From contig NZ_CP023737.1 in NCBI RefSeq assembly GCF_002752655.1, forward strand, positions 124,001-188,000: DNA of 64,000 nt. Direction: 5' to 3'. The notes beneath the pieces are model-generated. The model was not told the origin of the DNA and made no database searches. It saw nothing but the letters and a program-made list of their open reading frames with translations. Position numbers and translations under genes: made by a program. The stretch is from Methylosinus trichosporium OB3b (lineage in GTDB: Bacteria > Pseudomonadota > Alphaproteobacteria > Rhizobiales > Beijerinckiaceae). Below, in pieces: positions 1 through 7,138 of the stretch (positions are counted from its first letter, which is position 1; the number at the start of each line of letters is the position of its first letter).

Positions 1-1067
1 TCGACGCTATTGCATCTTGGGGCAAGGCCAACATCGGCTTCCTGCGCCGCTATTTGCCTTATGAGCACGGCGTGCCGGGCGGACGCTGGCTCACCCTGCT
101 CATGAACCGCGTCGATCCGGCGCTGTTCTCGGCGGCCTTCACTGGCTGGGTGCGCGAGACCTGGCCGGAGCGACCCGAGCTCATCGCCATCGACGGGAAG
201 ACCTCGCGTCGCAGCCATGATCGCGCCGAGGACAAAGCCCCGCTGCATCTCGTTTCCGCCTTCGCCACCACGAGCCGCCTCGTGCTCGGCCAGGAGGCGG
301 TCGAGGGCAAGAGCAATGAACTATCGGCCATTCCCGTCCTGCTCGATCGCCTTTCCGAAGGCGGCTCGCTGAAAGGCGCGCTCGTCTCCATCGACGCCAT
401 CGCCACCAACGCCAGGATCGCCCAGGCGATCGTGGACAAGGGCGCCGATTATCTGCTGGCGGTCAAAGCCAATCAGCCGACCCTGCGCGCCGAGATCGAG
501 AGCGCTTTTTCCGCCGCGACGCGGATCGACACATGCGTCGATTTCGACAAGGGCCATGGCCGCATCGAGCAGCGCAGCGTGAGCGTCATCACCGAGATCG
601 ACTGGCTGAACGGCGAGCGCCGCTTTCCGGGCGAGCTGCGCCTGCCGAACGCCGCGACGATCATTCGCGTCAAATCGCAGGCCGAACTTGCCGACCGCGG
701 CCGCTTCGAGACGCGCTATTACATCTCCTCGGCCCTTCTCCCAGCGAAGCGGGCGGGCGAGGCCGTGCGCGGCCATTGGGGCATAGAGAACCAGCTGCAT
801 TGGGTGCTCGACGTCGTCTTCGCCGAAGACCAATCCCGCTTGCGCAAGGGCCATGGCGCGAGAAACATGGCCGTCGTCAGGCATTTCGCCATCAATATGA
901 TCCGCACCGCCCCCGAGCCCGAGAACAAGCCCATGAAACCGCAGCGCAAGGCCACAAAGCCCACACGCACCAGCATCAAGCTCCGCAGAAAAATCGCCAG
1001 CTGGCGCGAGGATTATCTCGCCATCGCCTTGGAAGCCTCAGCCCGTTAACCCGGATTCAGAGCCCTG
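1..1067 (+). mobile_element. ISAs1-family insertion sequence, right part (left end outside window)
   Basis: The segment holds a transposase frame that is already open at base 1 and stops at 1049. Eighteen bases later, at 1067, the sequence read on the minus strand begins CAGGGCTCTGAATCCGGG. CAGGG is the usual start of ISAs1-family terminal inverted repeats, so 1067 is my best estimate of the right end. The left end and target duplication lie outside the window and could not be compared. The element abuts the promoter of a toxin-antitoxin pair whose toxin is broken. Confidence 0.6.
3..1049 (+). CDS. ISAs1 family transposase (5' end outside window)
   Basis: This is a DDE-type transposase related to the H-repeat-associated proteins. 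The frame is open through the left window edge; the residues before the TTG at 54 read as normal transposase sequence, so the TTG is not the start. Acidic catalytic positions are visible in IDGKTSRRS, in VSIDAIATN and in the HWGIENQLHWVLD motif typical of ISAs1. The block GADYLLAVKANQP is also characteristic. About 348 codons are present, against roughly 370-380 for the family, so only a short N-terminal piece is missing. No frameshift is seen and the visible part looks functional. Confidence 0.9.
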   Translation, partial: DAIASWGKANIGFLRRYLPYEHGVPGGRWLTLLMNRVDPALFSAAFTGWVRETWPERPELIAIDGKTSRRSHDRAEDKAPLHLVSAFATTSRLVLGQEAVEGKSNELSAIPVLLDRLSEGGSLKGALVSIDAIATNARIAQAIVDKGADYLLAVKANQPTLRAEIESAFSAATRIDTCVDFDKGHGRIEQRSVSVITEIDWLNGERRFPGELRLPNAATIIRVKSQAELADRGRFETRYYISSALLPAKRAGEAVRGHWGIENQLHWVLDVVFAEDQSRLRKGHGARNMAVVRHFAINMIRTAPEPENKPMKPQRKATKPTRTSIKLRRKIASWREDYLAIALEASAR

Positions 1068-1085
1068 GGCGAAGAAAAGCGCAAA

Positions 1086-1114
1086 TTGCGCAATCAGCGG
1101 AACTTGCGTATATT
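1086..1114 (+). promoter_or_regulatory. putative sigma70 promoter of the toxin-antitoxin operon
   Basis: TTGCGC (1086-1091) and TATATT (1109-1114) are separated by exactly 17 bases. They lie 24 bases upstream of the antitoxin ATG, which is preceded by a purine-rich AGAGAGG ribosome-binding site. The spacing and position fit a housekeeping promoter, although the -35 box is imperfect. The promoter lies just outside the IS end. Confidence 0.45.
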
Positions 1115-1138
1115 TCGGAGCGAGAGAGGTTCAGAGCT

Positions 1139-1408
1139 ATGGCCGAAGCCGTCCCCGCTTCCGAATTCACCCGCAATTTCGGACGCTATCGCATGCTGGC
1201 GCAGCGCGAAGCGGTGGCGGTGTCCAGTCACGGCCAGATAACCGGCTATTTCGTGCGGCCGGACGAGTTCGAGGAGTTCATGCGCTTCAAAGCGCAACGC
1301 CGCGCCTTCGCGACCGCCGAGCTGTCCGACGAAAAGGCCGAGGCGATCGCCGCCGCGCGCATGGATGGGCGGCACGATCATCTGAACGCCTTGCTCGATC
1401 CGAAGTGA
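1139..1408 (+). CDS. Phd/YefM-like type II antitoxin
   Basis: The product is 89 residues. The N-terminal part (MAEAVPASEFTRNFGRYRML, then VAVSSHGQITGYFV) has the pattern of the Phd/YefM fold: a short helix with a conserved Asn-Phe, then a strand stating what the gene product should do with DNA, then a PDEFEEF helix. The charged C-terminal half is where such antitoxins wrap the toxin. The ATG at 1139 follows an AGAGAGG site. The gene overlaps the downstream PemK/MazF-like gene by four bases, the standard coupling for antitoxin-toxin pairs. The toxin partner is broken, so this antitoxin may now be an orphan that only represses its own promoter or cross-neutralises related toxins. Confidence 0.75.
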   Translation: MAEAVPASEFTRNFGRYRMLAQREAVAVSSHGQITGYFVRPDEFEEFMRFKAQRRAFATAELSDEKAEAIAAARMDGRHDHLNALLDPK

Positions 1409-1772
1409 CGAAGGCGGATGCCGACTCCGGAACCGGGCCTCGTCATATCCTATTCCTACCTCTGGCGAGAAGAGCCGACGAGGGACATGAAGAAGGTCGA
1501 AAAGACCGTCCGAGCGTGATCGTTCTCGCCGTCGAGCGCGAAGGTGACGGAGCGACGCTCGTCTCCGTCTTACCGATTACGCACAGCCAGCCGCGCGATC
1601 CGAACAGCGCAGTCGAAATTTCCCTCGCGGTGAAGCGCCATCTCGGCCTCGACGACGCCCGCGCACGGATCGTTATGATTTCGGCTTTTTGCCGCCGAGG
1701 TTGTTCGAGCAGGTCCGCGACGCCTTCGGCAAATGGCGAAGGCTACGACAGGCGGCGATGACGCCGCGGTGA
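1405..1772 (+). pseudogene. PemK/MazF-like toxin, broken by an internal out-of-frame deletion
   Basis: Translation from the GTG at 1405 gives a PemK/MazF-like N-terminal half: RPSVIVLAVEREGDGATLVS, then VLPITHSQPRD and a region ending LGLDDARA. After about base 1665 the frame becomes non-family sequence and stops at 1761. In the next frame, from 1668, a typical toxin C-terminus is readable: DRYDFGFLPPRLFEQVRDAF, ending at the TGA at 1770-1772. Between the halves the usual stretch of about 15-20 residues (the VDE...WPG...RP region) is absent. The simplest explanation is an out-of-frame deletion. Toxins of this family are ribosome-independent mRNA interferases; this copy is probably inactive. 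Confidence 0.75.
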
Positions 1773-1813
1773 AAAAAGAAAATCGGCGCGGGCTCTTTCG
1801 AGCCGCGCGCCGA
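1771..1813 (-). terminator. intrinsic terminator of the porin gene
   Basis: A GC-rich hairpin (arms 1783-1795 and 1800-1813, one bulged base, TTTC loop) lies just after the porin stop. On the minus strand it is followed by a run that reads TTTTCTTTTTT. This is a classical rho-independent terminator for the gene ending at 1837. Confidence 0.75.
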
Positions 1814-1836
1814 AGGCTTCGGGGAGGATTCGAGGA

Positions 1837-2691
1837 TCAGTATTTGCGGATCAGCGGACCGGGCGCCGGGGCCATCATCGGCGCGAAGCTCGGGCCGCCG
1901 AGAGCGTAGCGGAAGCCGAGGCGGATGTCGTGCGCGGCGAGATCGAAGCTCTGGCGCTCGCCCGCGCAGTCGACCGGGCAGCCGATGACATTGGATTTGA
2001 TGCGGCCCATGTCGAGATAGCGATAGCCGACCTCGAGCTTCAGATTCTGCGTCACATTATAGCCGAGGCCCGCCATGGCGGCCCAGGCGAAATTGGTCTG
2101 GGTGCGGTTGGTGGCGGAGCCGAAGCCGCCGGTTTCGGGGCCGTTGTCGGTCATGTTCTGCAGGAAGTTCACGGCGAAGCCGACGCCGCCGCCGACATAG
2201 GGCGTGATCCCATACCAAGTGCCGAGATCGACATAGCCATTGGCCAGGAAGACGGCGGCGCGATGCTGCGCGTTGTAGAGATCGTGGCAGCGCCCGCCGA
2301 CGGCGCCGCCGCAGAGATCATTCCAGAGATTCGTGTAGCTCTGCGTCGCGCGGTAGGTCGAGGCGGTGCGATATTCGCCGGTGATGTCGGCGCGCAGCCA
2401 GCTGTTGAACTGATAGCCGACGCCGGTGCCGATGAAGGCGCTGTCGCCGATCGAATAGGATTCGAACAGCGGGGCGGGAACGACCTTGGTCGGATCGAAG
2501 GTCGAGCGGAGATTGGAGATCTGATTGATCCCGACGCCGCCGTCGCCGCGCAGATACCATCCGCCGTAATCGGCCGCCGGCGGCGGCGCAGCGACCATCG
2601 GCGCCGGAGGAAGCAGGTCGGCGGCGGCTGCGCCCGAAGTTGCGCCGATGATTAGCGCGGCCGCTGTGAACAGGGCTCTCGATCTGCCCAT
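1837..2691 (-). CDS. outer-membrane beta-barrel protein (Omp25/Omp31-like)
   Basis: The 284-residue protein starts with a Sec signal peptide (MGRSRALFTAAALIIGATSG, cleaved near AAAAD). A Pro-rich linker (PPAPMVAAPPPAADY) follows, then GGWYLRGDGGVGIN, the entry motif of alphaproteobacterial Omp25/31-type barrels. Alternating strands end in VGYRYLDMG and IRLGFRYAL, followed by a short Pro-rich tail ending in Tyr. It should be a small 8-stranded outer-membrane barrel. The upstream leader of about 100 bases is long and contains small inverted repeats (near 2715-2750), so its mRNA may be structured. A clear AAGGGA ribosome-binding site precedes the ATG. The gene is monocistronic with its own terminator. 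Confidence 0.85.
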   Translation of the reverse strand: MGRSRALFTAAALIIGATSGAAAADLLPPAPMVAAPPPAADYGGWYLRGDGGVGINQISNLRSTFDPTKVVPAPLFESYSIGDSAFIGTGVGYQFNSWLRADITGEYRTASTYRATQSYTNLWNDLCGGAVGGRCHDLYNAQHRAAVFLANGYVDLGTWYGITPYVGGGVGFAVNFLQNMTDNGPETGGFGSATNRTQTNFAWAAMAGLGYNVTQNLKLEVGYRYLDMGRIKSNVIGCPVDCAGERQSFDLAAHDIRLGFRYALGGPSFAPMMAPAPGPLIRKY

Positions 2692-2830
2692 GACGTCTTT
2701 CCCTTCACAGATTGGGGCCGCGAGGCGGCCTTCGGCGCAACGCCGAGTGAGGGGAAAAATGCGGGAAAACGCTTAAAGTGGGGTTAACCTTACCATTATT
2801 TGCGTAGGTGAGCGACGATGGCCGCGCGAT

Positions 2831-2857
2831 GCATGCCGCATCGTCGATGCGGCATGC
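2831..2857. repeat. perfect 13-bp palindrome downstream of a secreted-protein gene
   Basis: GCATGCCGCATCG (2831-2843) and CGATGCGGCATGC (2845-2857) are perfect inverted copies around one central base. It lies 18 bases beyond the stop of the minus-strand gene at 2875 and upstream of the porin. It may work as a terminator hairpin, but no T-run follows on the minus strand, so a protein-binding site is an alternative. Confidence 0.6.
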
Positions 2858-2874
2858 GATGTCGCTGCGTCGGA

Positions 2875-3399
2875 TCAGAGCACCGTCGAGATCGTCTGCG
2901 TGGTCACCGCGCCATCGGGCGGGAGCGGAATGCTCGGCGAGCCGAGCTCGACGAAGCCGAACCCATTGGGGAGCGGATTGGTCGCGGTCATTGTGGTGTT
3001 GGTCATGAAGGCGATCACCGCTATCGAGATCGATTGGGGAGCGTCCGTCGTCACTTGATAGGGCGCTGCGACCGTGCAGCCGACTTTCGATGGAGTCACC
3101 ACCGCGGGAGACGTGTAGATGCGCGATTGGTCGAAATACATGCCGAAGTACAGGATCACGCTGCAGACGATTTTCGAATTTGTTGGAAGCGCGGAGCGGT
3201 TCGCTGCGTCGATCTTCACGATCATTTTTCCTGTATGCTTCGTCGCGGCGTCCGCTGGCGTTGCAGCTGCGGGCGAGGCGAGGAGCCGGCTTTGCGGATT
3301 CGATGGACCGGGCGCGACGCTCAGCGGATCGGCGTGGATGGCCGAGCTGAAACCAAAGACGCAGGCGAGCGCCGCGAACGAGTAAAAACGCGACTGCAT
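2875..3399 (-). CDS. secreted protein of unknown function (paralogue B)
   Basis: I do not recognise a named family. The ATG at 3399 is chosen because GAGGAG stands eight bases before it and it opens directly into a signal peptide (MQSRFYSFAALACVFGFSSA, cleavage near IHADP). The mature part of about 150 residues contains two cysteines (IVCSVIL and VGCTVAAPYQV) that could form a disulfide, and it ends in a run with PLPPDGAVTTQT. The adjacent upstream gene is a clear paralogue, with the same order of AAANRSA-like, SCTV/GCTV-APY and PLP-DGA motifs. The fold is probably a small all-beta periplasmic or extracellular domain. Confidence 0.7.
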   Translation of the reverse strand: MQSRFYSFAALACVFGFSSAIHADPLSVAPGPSNPQSRLLASPAAATPADAATKHTGKMIVKIDAANRSALPTNSKIVCSVILYFGMYFDQSRIYTSPAVVTPSKVGCTVAAPYQVTTDAPQSISIAVIAFMTNTTMTATNPLPNGFGFVELGSPSIPLPPDGAVTTQTISTVL

Positions 3400-3442
3400 A
3401 ACGTGTCTCCTCGAGTGATTTTGCCCCTGGGATGTCGAGCGC

Positions 3443-3958
3443 TCAGATAAAGCTGCGCACGATCTTGACCGTGGTCGCTCCGTCGCGCGGCAAGGGGAAG
3501 ACAATGGAGGGGAAGGTGACGCTGAGCTCCGTCCTAGGTAGCACCGCCACGAAGCTGTAAAGTGGAATGATGAGCCCAGGATCCAAAGGAGAGGCGGAGA
3601 TGGCGGGTAAGACCCACATGTCGGCCTCCGCAGGATCGTTTACCCAAACCCTGTAAGGAATTTCGACGGTGCAGCTTACCTGCGCAGTCGTCACTGTCGC
3701 TTTCGCGTAGTAATATCGATAACTGTAGGCGCCTGCGGCGCCACCTTTGGTGATGTCTGCCCGGGCGGTGCAGAAGAGGGTGGTCGAGGCCGGAAACGCC
3801 GATCGGTTCTCGGCGACGATGGCGATTTTCAGCCGCCCGTCCATCGTCGTCGCAGCCGCGGGGCTCGCTGCGGAGGGGTCGGCCTGCGCAAAAGAGGGCA
3901 ACGCGGACAGTCCGGCGCAGAGGATCCCTGCGAGCAATCCATGACGCGACGAATACAT
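3443..3958 (-). CDS. secreted protein of unknown function (paralogue A)
   Basis: The product is 171 residues. The ATG at 3958 follows GGAGGT at ideal spacing and starts a signal peptide (MYSSRHGLLAGILCAGLSAL, then PSFAQADP). The mature region parallels the downstream gene: AAATTMDGRLKIAIVAENRS, a first cysteine in LFCTARAD, a second in VSCTVEIPY, and PLPRDGATTVKI near the end. The two genes are 43 bases apart on the same strand and probably co-transcribed. The function is unknown; the disulfide-forming machinery encoded just beyond (dsbB/dsbA) could oxidise the conserved cysteine pair, but that is inference. Confidence 0.7.
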   Translation of the reverse strand: MYSSRHGLLAGILCAGLSALPSFAQADPSAASPAAATTMDGRLKIAIVAENRSAFPASTTLFCTARADITKGGAAGAYSYRYYYAKATVTTAQVSCTVEIPYRVWVNDPAEADMWVLPAISASPLDPGLIIPLYSFVAVLPRTELSVTFPSIVFPLPRDGATTVKIVRSFI

Positions 3959-4128
3959 GAAAGTACCTCCAATACTCTTTGTGCTCCGGGCGGGAGCGTG
4001 ACGGCACGCTACGCGAGAGCCCGTAATGATTCTGTGAATTGATTCTCCGGCCCGCAAAACCGCGAGCCTCGCTTCGGCGCGCCCGAAATGCTATGGCGGG
4101 GCGGCCTCATCTCCCGGCACGGTGGAAA

Positions 4129-4710
4129 ATGTTCAAAAAGCTCTACGATTGGACCATGTCGCTCGCCGCCAGCAAGCATGCGCCCGTCGCGCTCGGCGCC
4201 ATCGCTTTCGCGGAGAGCTCGTTCTTCCCCGTGCCGCCCGACGTCATTCTGGTGCCGATGTCGCTCGCCGAGCCCAAGCTCTCCTGGCGCTACGCGCTCA
4301 TCTGCACGATCGGCTCGGTGGCGGGCGGGGCGCTCGGCTACGCCATCGGCGCTCTGTTCTACGACACGATCGGCCATTGGCTCATCGAGCTCTATGGCTA
4401 TGGCGCCAAGATGGACGCTCTGCGCGCCTTCTATGCGCAATGGGGCGCGCTGTTCATTCTGGTGAAGGGGCTGACGCCCATCCCCTATAAGCTCGTCACC
4501 ATCGTCTCGGGACTGCTCGACTATAATTTCGGCCTCTTCATCGCGCTCTCGCTGGTGACGCGCGGCGCGCGCTTCTTCATCCTCGCCGCCGCGATCAATC
4601 ATTTCGGCGATTGGATCCGCCTTCGTCTCGAGGCGCATTTCGGCTGGTTCATGACCGCGCTCGCGAGCATTGTCGTGATCGGCTTCGTGGTGACGGCGAA
4701 GCTGCTGTGA
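4129..4710 (+). CDS. YqaA/DedA-like SNARE-associated integral membrane protein
   Basis: The inner-membrane protein has about 193 residues. The start at 4129 (MFKKLYDWTMSLA) matches the usual N-terminus of YqaA-type proteins; an upstream in-frame ATG at 4093 would add twelve unusual residues. Visible landmarks are the FAESSFFPVPPDV motif, a Gly-rich membrane segment (SVAGGALGYAIGALFY), KGLTPIPYKLVTIVSG with the conserved Pro-Ile-Pro, and the RGARFFILA arginine motif near the C-terminus. The DedA superfamily is tied to lipid-carrier flipping and membrane homeostasis. The gene is translationally coupled to dsbB by a four-base overlap. Confidence 0.88.
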   Translation: MFKKLYDWTMSLAASKHAPVALGAIAFAESSFFPVPPDVILVPMSLAEPKLSWRYALICTIGSVAGGALGYAIGALFYDTIGHWLIELYGYGAKMDALRAFYAQWGALFILVKGLTPIPYKLVTIVSGLLDYNFGLFIALSLVTRGARFFILAAAINHFGDWIRLRLEAHFGWFMTALASIVVIGFVVTAKLL

Positions 4711-5249
4711 GCGCGCTCGTCGACCTCTGGCGACGCGCGTCGCCGACCGGGCTCGCGCTGCTGCTGCTCGGCGTCGCCGCGGCGACGATCGGCGGCGCCT
4801 GGATCTTCGAGGCGCTCGGCCATGCGCCCTGCGAATTATGCCTGAAGCAGCGCATTCCCTATTATGCGGCGATCCCGCTCGCGGCGGCGACGGCGCTAGC
4901 GGCGCAGCGCGGCGCGGCGCGTCTCGCCCGCGTCGGATTTGTCCTCGTCGCTTTGCTGTTCATCTCCGGCGCGGCGCTGGCCTTTTATCATTCGGGCGTC
5001 GAGCTGAAGGTTTTCGCCGGGCCGACGGAATGTTCCGGCGCACTGAAGAAGGCGCATTCCTTTGATGATTTCCGCAGCCAGATCGAGAAGATGAAGGTGC
5101 CGCGCTGCGACGCGCCGACGCTGTTCGTGCTGGGGCTGACGCTCAGCAATTGGAATGTGCTGATCTCGGCCGCGCTCGCCGCGGCGGCGGTCGCAGGATG
5201 GCGCCGCTCGCCGGCTCCGCCTCGGCCGGCGCCGACCGAAAGCGTATGA
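4707..5249 (+). CDS. dsbB: disulfide bond formation protein B
   Basis: DsbB reoxidises DsbA and passes electrons to quinone in the inner membrane. The GTG at 4707 overlaps the stop of the upstream gene. The 180-residue protein has four hydrophobic segments. The first periplasmic loop carries the redox pair in CELC (HAPCELCLKQRIPYY, typical DsbB context). The second loop carries the other pair in TECSGAL and VPRCDAP, separated by about 24 residues. The DsbA-like partner follows 59 bases downstream, forming a complete oxidation pathway. Confidence 0.92.
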   Translation: MSALVDLWRRASPTGLALLLLGVAAATIGGAWIFEALGHAPCELCLKQRIPYYAAIPLAAATALAAQRGAARLARVGFVLVALLFISGAALAFYHSGVELKVFAGPTECSGALKKAHSFDDFRSQIEKMKVPRCDAPTLFVLGLTLSNWNVLISAALAAAAVAGWRRSPAPPRPAPTESV

Positions 5250-5308
5250 TTTCCCGGCGCGGAAAAATGATTTATGGTCGCGCCGTCCCGCGACCCAACG
5301 GAGCCTCC

Positions 5309-5965
5309 ATGCCCATTCCCGATTTCCGTATTTCCCGCCGCGCCGGGCTCACCGTCGCGGCCTGCGCGCTGATTGGCTTCGCTCTCCCGGCCGCGGCCGA
5401 GAAGGCCGGCAGCGGAAAAGTCTCGGTCGACGAGCTGATGGCGCCCAATGCGCTGCCCGATGTCGTCGAGGGCAAGGCCGACGCGCCCGTCACCATCGTC
5501 GAATATGCGTCGATGACCTGCAGCCATTGCGCCGCCTTCCATCGTGAGGTCTATCCGGCGCTGAAGAAAAATTACATCGACTCCGGCAAGGTGAAGTTCA
5601 TTTTGCGCGAGTTCCCGCTCGATCCGCTGGCGACAGCCGCCTTCATGCTCGCCCGCAACGCCGGCGAGAAGCGCGATGCGGTGGTCGATCTGCTGTTCGC
5701 GCAGCAGAAGAACTGGGCCTTCGTCGAGAAGCCGCTCGACGGTCTCGCCGGCGTGCTGAAATTCACCGGCGTCGGCCAGCAAGCCTTCGAGGCGACGCTG
5801 AAGGACGAGGCTCTCTACGAGAATGTGAACAAGGTGCGCGACCGCGCGGCGGAGAAGTTCGGCATTAATTCGACGCCGACCTTCTTCATCAATGGGGAGC
5901 GCTTCAGCGGCGAGATCAGCATCGCCGATTTCGACAAGATCATCGCCGAGAAATCGAAGTCCTGA
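5309..5965 (+). CDS. DsbA-family periplasmic thiol oxidase
   Basis: The product is 218 residues with a DsbA/thioredoxin_4-like fold. The ATG at 5309 begins an export signal with adjacent arginines (ISRRAGLTVAACALIGFALP, cleaved near AAAEK), so a Tat route is possible. The active site is CSHC in YASMTCSHCAAFH. The cis-proline loop is STPTFFING. FILREFPLDPLA and the central helical insertion are typical of the DsbA/Com1 branch. It lies next to dsbB, so it probably introduces disulfides into exported proteins. An inverted repeat follows the stop. Confidence 0.88.
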   Translation: MPIPDFRISRRAGLTVAACALIGFALPAAAEKAGSGKVSVDELMAPNALPDVVEGKADAPVTIVEYASMTCSHCAAFHREVYPALKKNYIDSGKVKFILREFPLDPLATAAFMLARNAGEKRDAVVDLLFAQQKNWAFVEKPLDGLAGVLKFTGVGQQAFEATLKDEALYENVNKVRDRAAEKFGINSTPTFFINGERFSGEISIADFDKIIAEKSKS

Positions 5966-5994
5966 CGCTCTTCGATGCGTCCGTCGCGGGGCGG

Positions 5995-6089
5995 CTCTGG
6001 ATTGCTTCGTCGCTTCGCTCCTCGCAATGACGCGCCGCCGTGGGGCGATCCCCGGCCGTCATTGCGAGCGTAGCGAAGCAATCCAGAGC
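5995..6089. repeat. long inverted repeat between convergent dsbA and recR (dispersed family)
   Basis: The left arm starts CTCTGGATTGCTTCG at 5995 and runs to about 6032. The right arm (about 6057-6089) is its inverse, ending GAAGCAATCCAGAG. The arms agree over about 30 bases with a few mismatches and surround a GC-rich centre. The position between converging genes suits a bidirectional terminator. A degenerate relative (TTGCTTCGTCGCTTCG and GCGAAGCAATCC) occurs at 53585-53651, so this is probably a REP-like dispersed repeat. Confidence 0.75.
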
Positions 6090-6123
6090 GGCGGGGCGAC
6101 ACGTCGATCGCTTCGCCCCTCGC

Positions 6124-6729
6124 TCAGAACGGCGTGCGCCGATCGAGCGCGGCTGCGAGCGTGCCTTCGTCGAGATAGTCGAGCTCGCCGCCGACCGGCA
6201 CGCCATGGGCGAGCCGCGTCGTCTTCACGCCGAGCGGCGCCAGCAGATCGGCGAGATAATGCGCCGTCGTCTGGCCGTCGACCGTGGCGTTGACGGCGAT
6301 GATCGCCTCGCGCACGCCGCCCTCGCCGATGCGCTGCACGAGGCTCGCCATGTTGAGCTCGCTCGGACCGACCCCGTCGAGCGGCGACAGCACGCCGCCG
6401 AGCACGTGATAACGCGCCGCGAGCAGGCCGGCGCGCTCCAGCGCCCAGAGGTCGGCGACCGTCTCCACGATCACGAGCAGCCCGGCGTCGCGGCGCGGAT
6501 CGCGGCAAATGGCGCAAGGATCGCTGGTGTCGATATTGCCGCAGACCGAGCAGGCGAGAATGCGCTCATGGGCGACGCGCATGGCCTCGCCGAGCGGCCC
6601 GAGCAATTCGTCGCGCTTGCGAATGAGATGCAGCACGGCGCGCCTCGCCGAGCGCGGCCCGAGCCCGGGCAGGCGCGCCAGCAATTGCACGAGGCGTTCG
6701 ATTTCCGGGCCGGCGATGCGTTCGGCCAT
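6124..6729 (-). CDS. recR: recombination mediator protein RecR
   Basis: The protein is 201 residues, the normal length. It has the N-terminal helix-hairpin-helix region ([19 protein letters not shown]), a four-cysteine zinc site ([16 protein letters not shown]) and a TOPRIM domain ([16 protein letters not shown]). C-terminal motifs are [16 protein letters not shown] and [14 protein letters not shown]. RecR works with RecF/RecO to load RecA on gapped DNA. It is the last gene of the conserved dnaX-ybaB-recR run, 57 bases after ybaB. Confidence 0.97.
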   Translation of the reverse strand: MAERIAGPEIERLVQLLARLPGLGPRSARRAVLHLIRKRDELLGPLGEAMRVAHERILACSVCGNIDTSDPCAICRDPRRDAGLLVIVETVADLWALERAGLLAARYHVLGGVLSPLDGVGPSELNMASLVQRIGEGGVREAIIAVNATVDGQTTAHYLADLLAPLGVKTTRLAHGVPVGGELDYLDEGTLAAALDRRTPF

Positions 6730-6786
6730 AGGGGTCCTCGGACCGAGCAGCGAATAGCGAGTAGGGTTTGCTACTCGCTCCCTCCC

Positions 6787-7110
6787 TCAAAACGGCAGCT
6801 TCATGCCCGGCGGCAGCTGCAGGCCGCCGGTCACCGCCTTCATTTTCTCGGCGACCGCCTCGTCCGCCTTGGCGCGCGCTTGCGCATGGGCGGTGACGAC
6901 GAGGTCCTCGATGATGTCGCTGTCCTCGGGCTTCAGCAGGCTCGGGTCGATCGCCACGCGCTGCAGCGCGCCTTTGGCGGTCATCGTCACCTTGACGAGG
7001 CCGCCGCCGGCCTCGCCCTCGACCACCACCTGGTCGAGCTCGGCCTGCATCTCGGCCATCTTCGCCTGCATGGCTTGCGCCTGCTTCATCAGTCCCATGA
7101 AGTCGAGCAT
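6787..7110 (-). CDS. ybaB: YbaB/EbfC family nucleoid-associated protein
   Basis: The 107-residue protein has the family pattern: an N-terminal helix rich in Met and Gln (MGLMKQAQAMQAKMAEMQAE), a central sheet (GLVKVTMTAKGALQRVAIDP), LLKPEDSDIIEDLVVTAHAQA, and a short tail ending PPGMKLPF. These proteins form DNA-binding dimers that coat and bend DNA. It sits between dnaX and recR as in most bacteria. Confidence 0.95.
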   Translation of the reverse strand: MLDFMGLMKQAQAMQAKMAEMQAELDQVVVEGEAGGGLVKVTMTAKGALQRVAIDPSLLKPEDSDIIEDLVVTAHAQARAKADEAVAEKMKAVTGGLQLPPGMKLPF

Positions 7111-7138
7111 GTCGTTCTCCTAAGCTTCGTGGCGGCGC

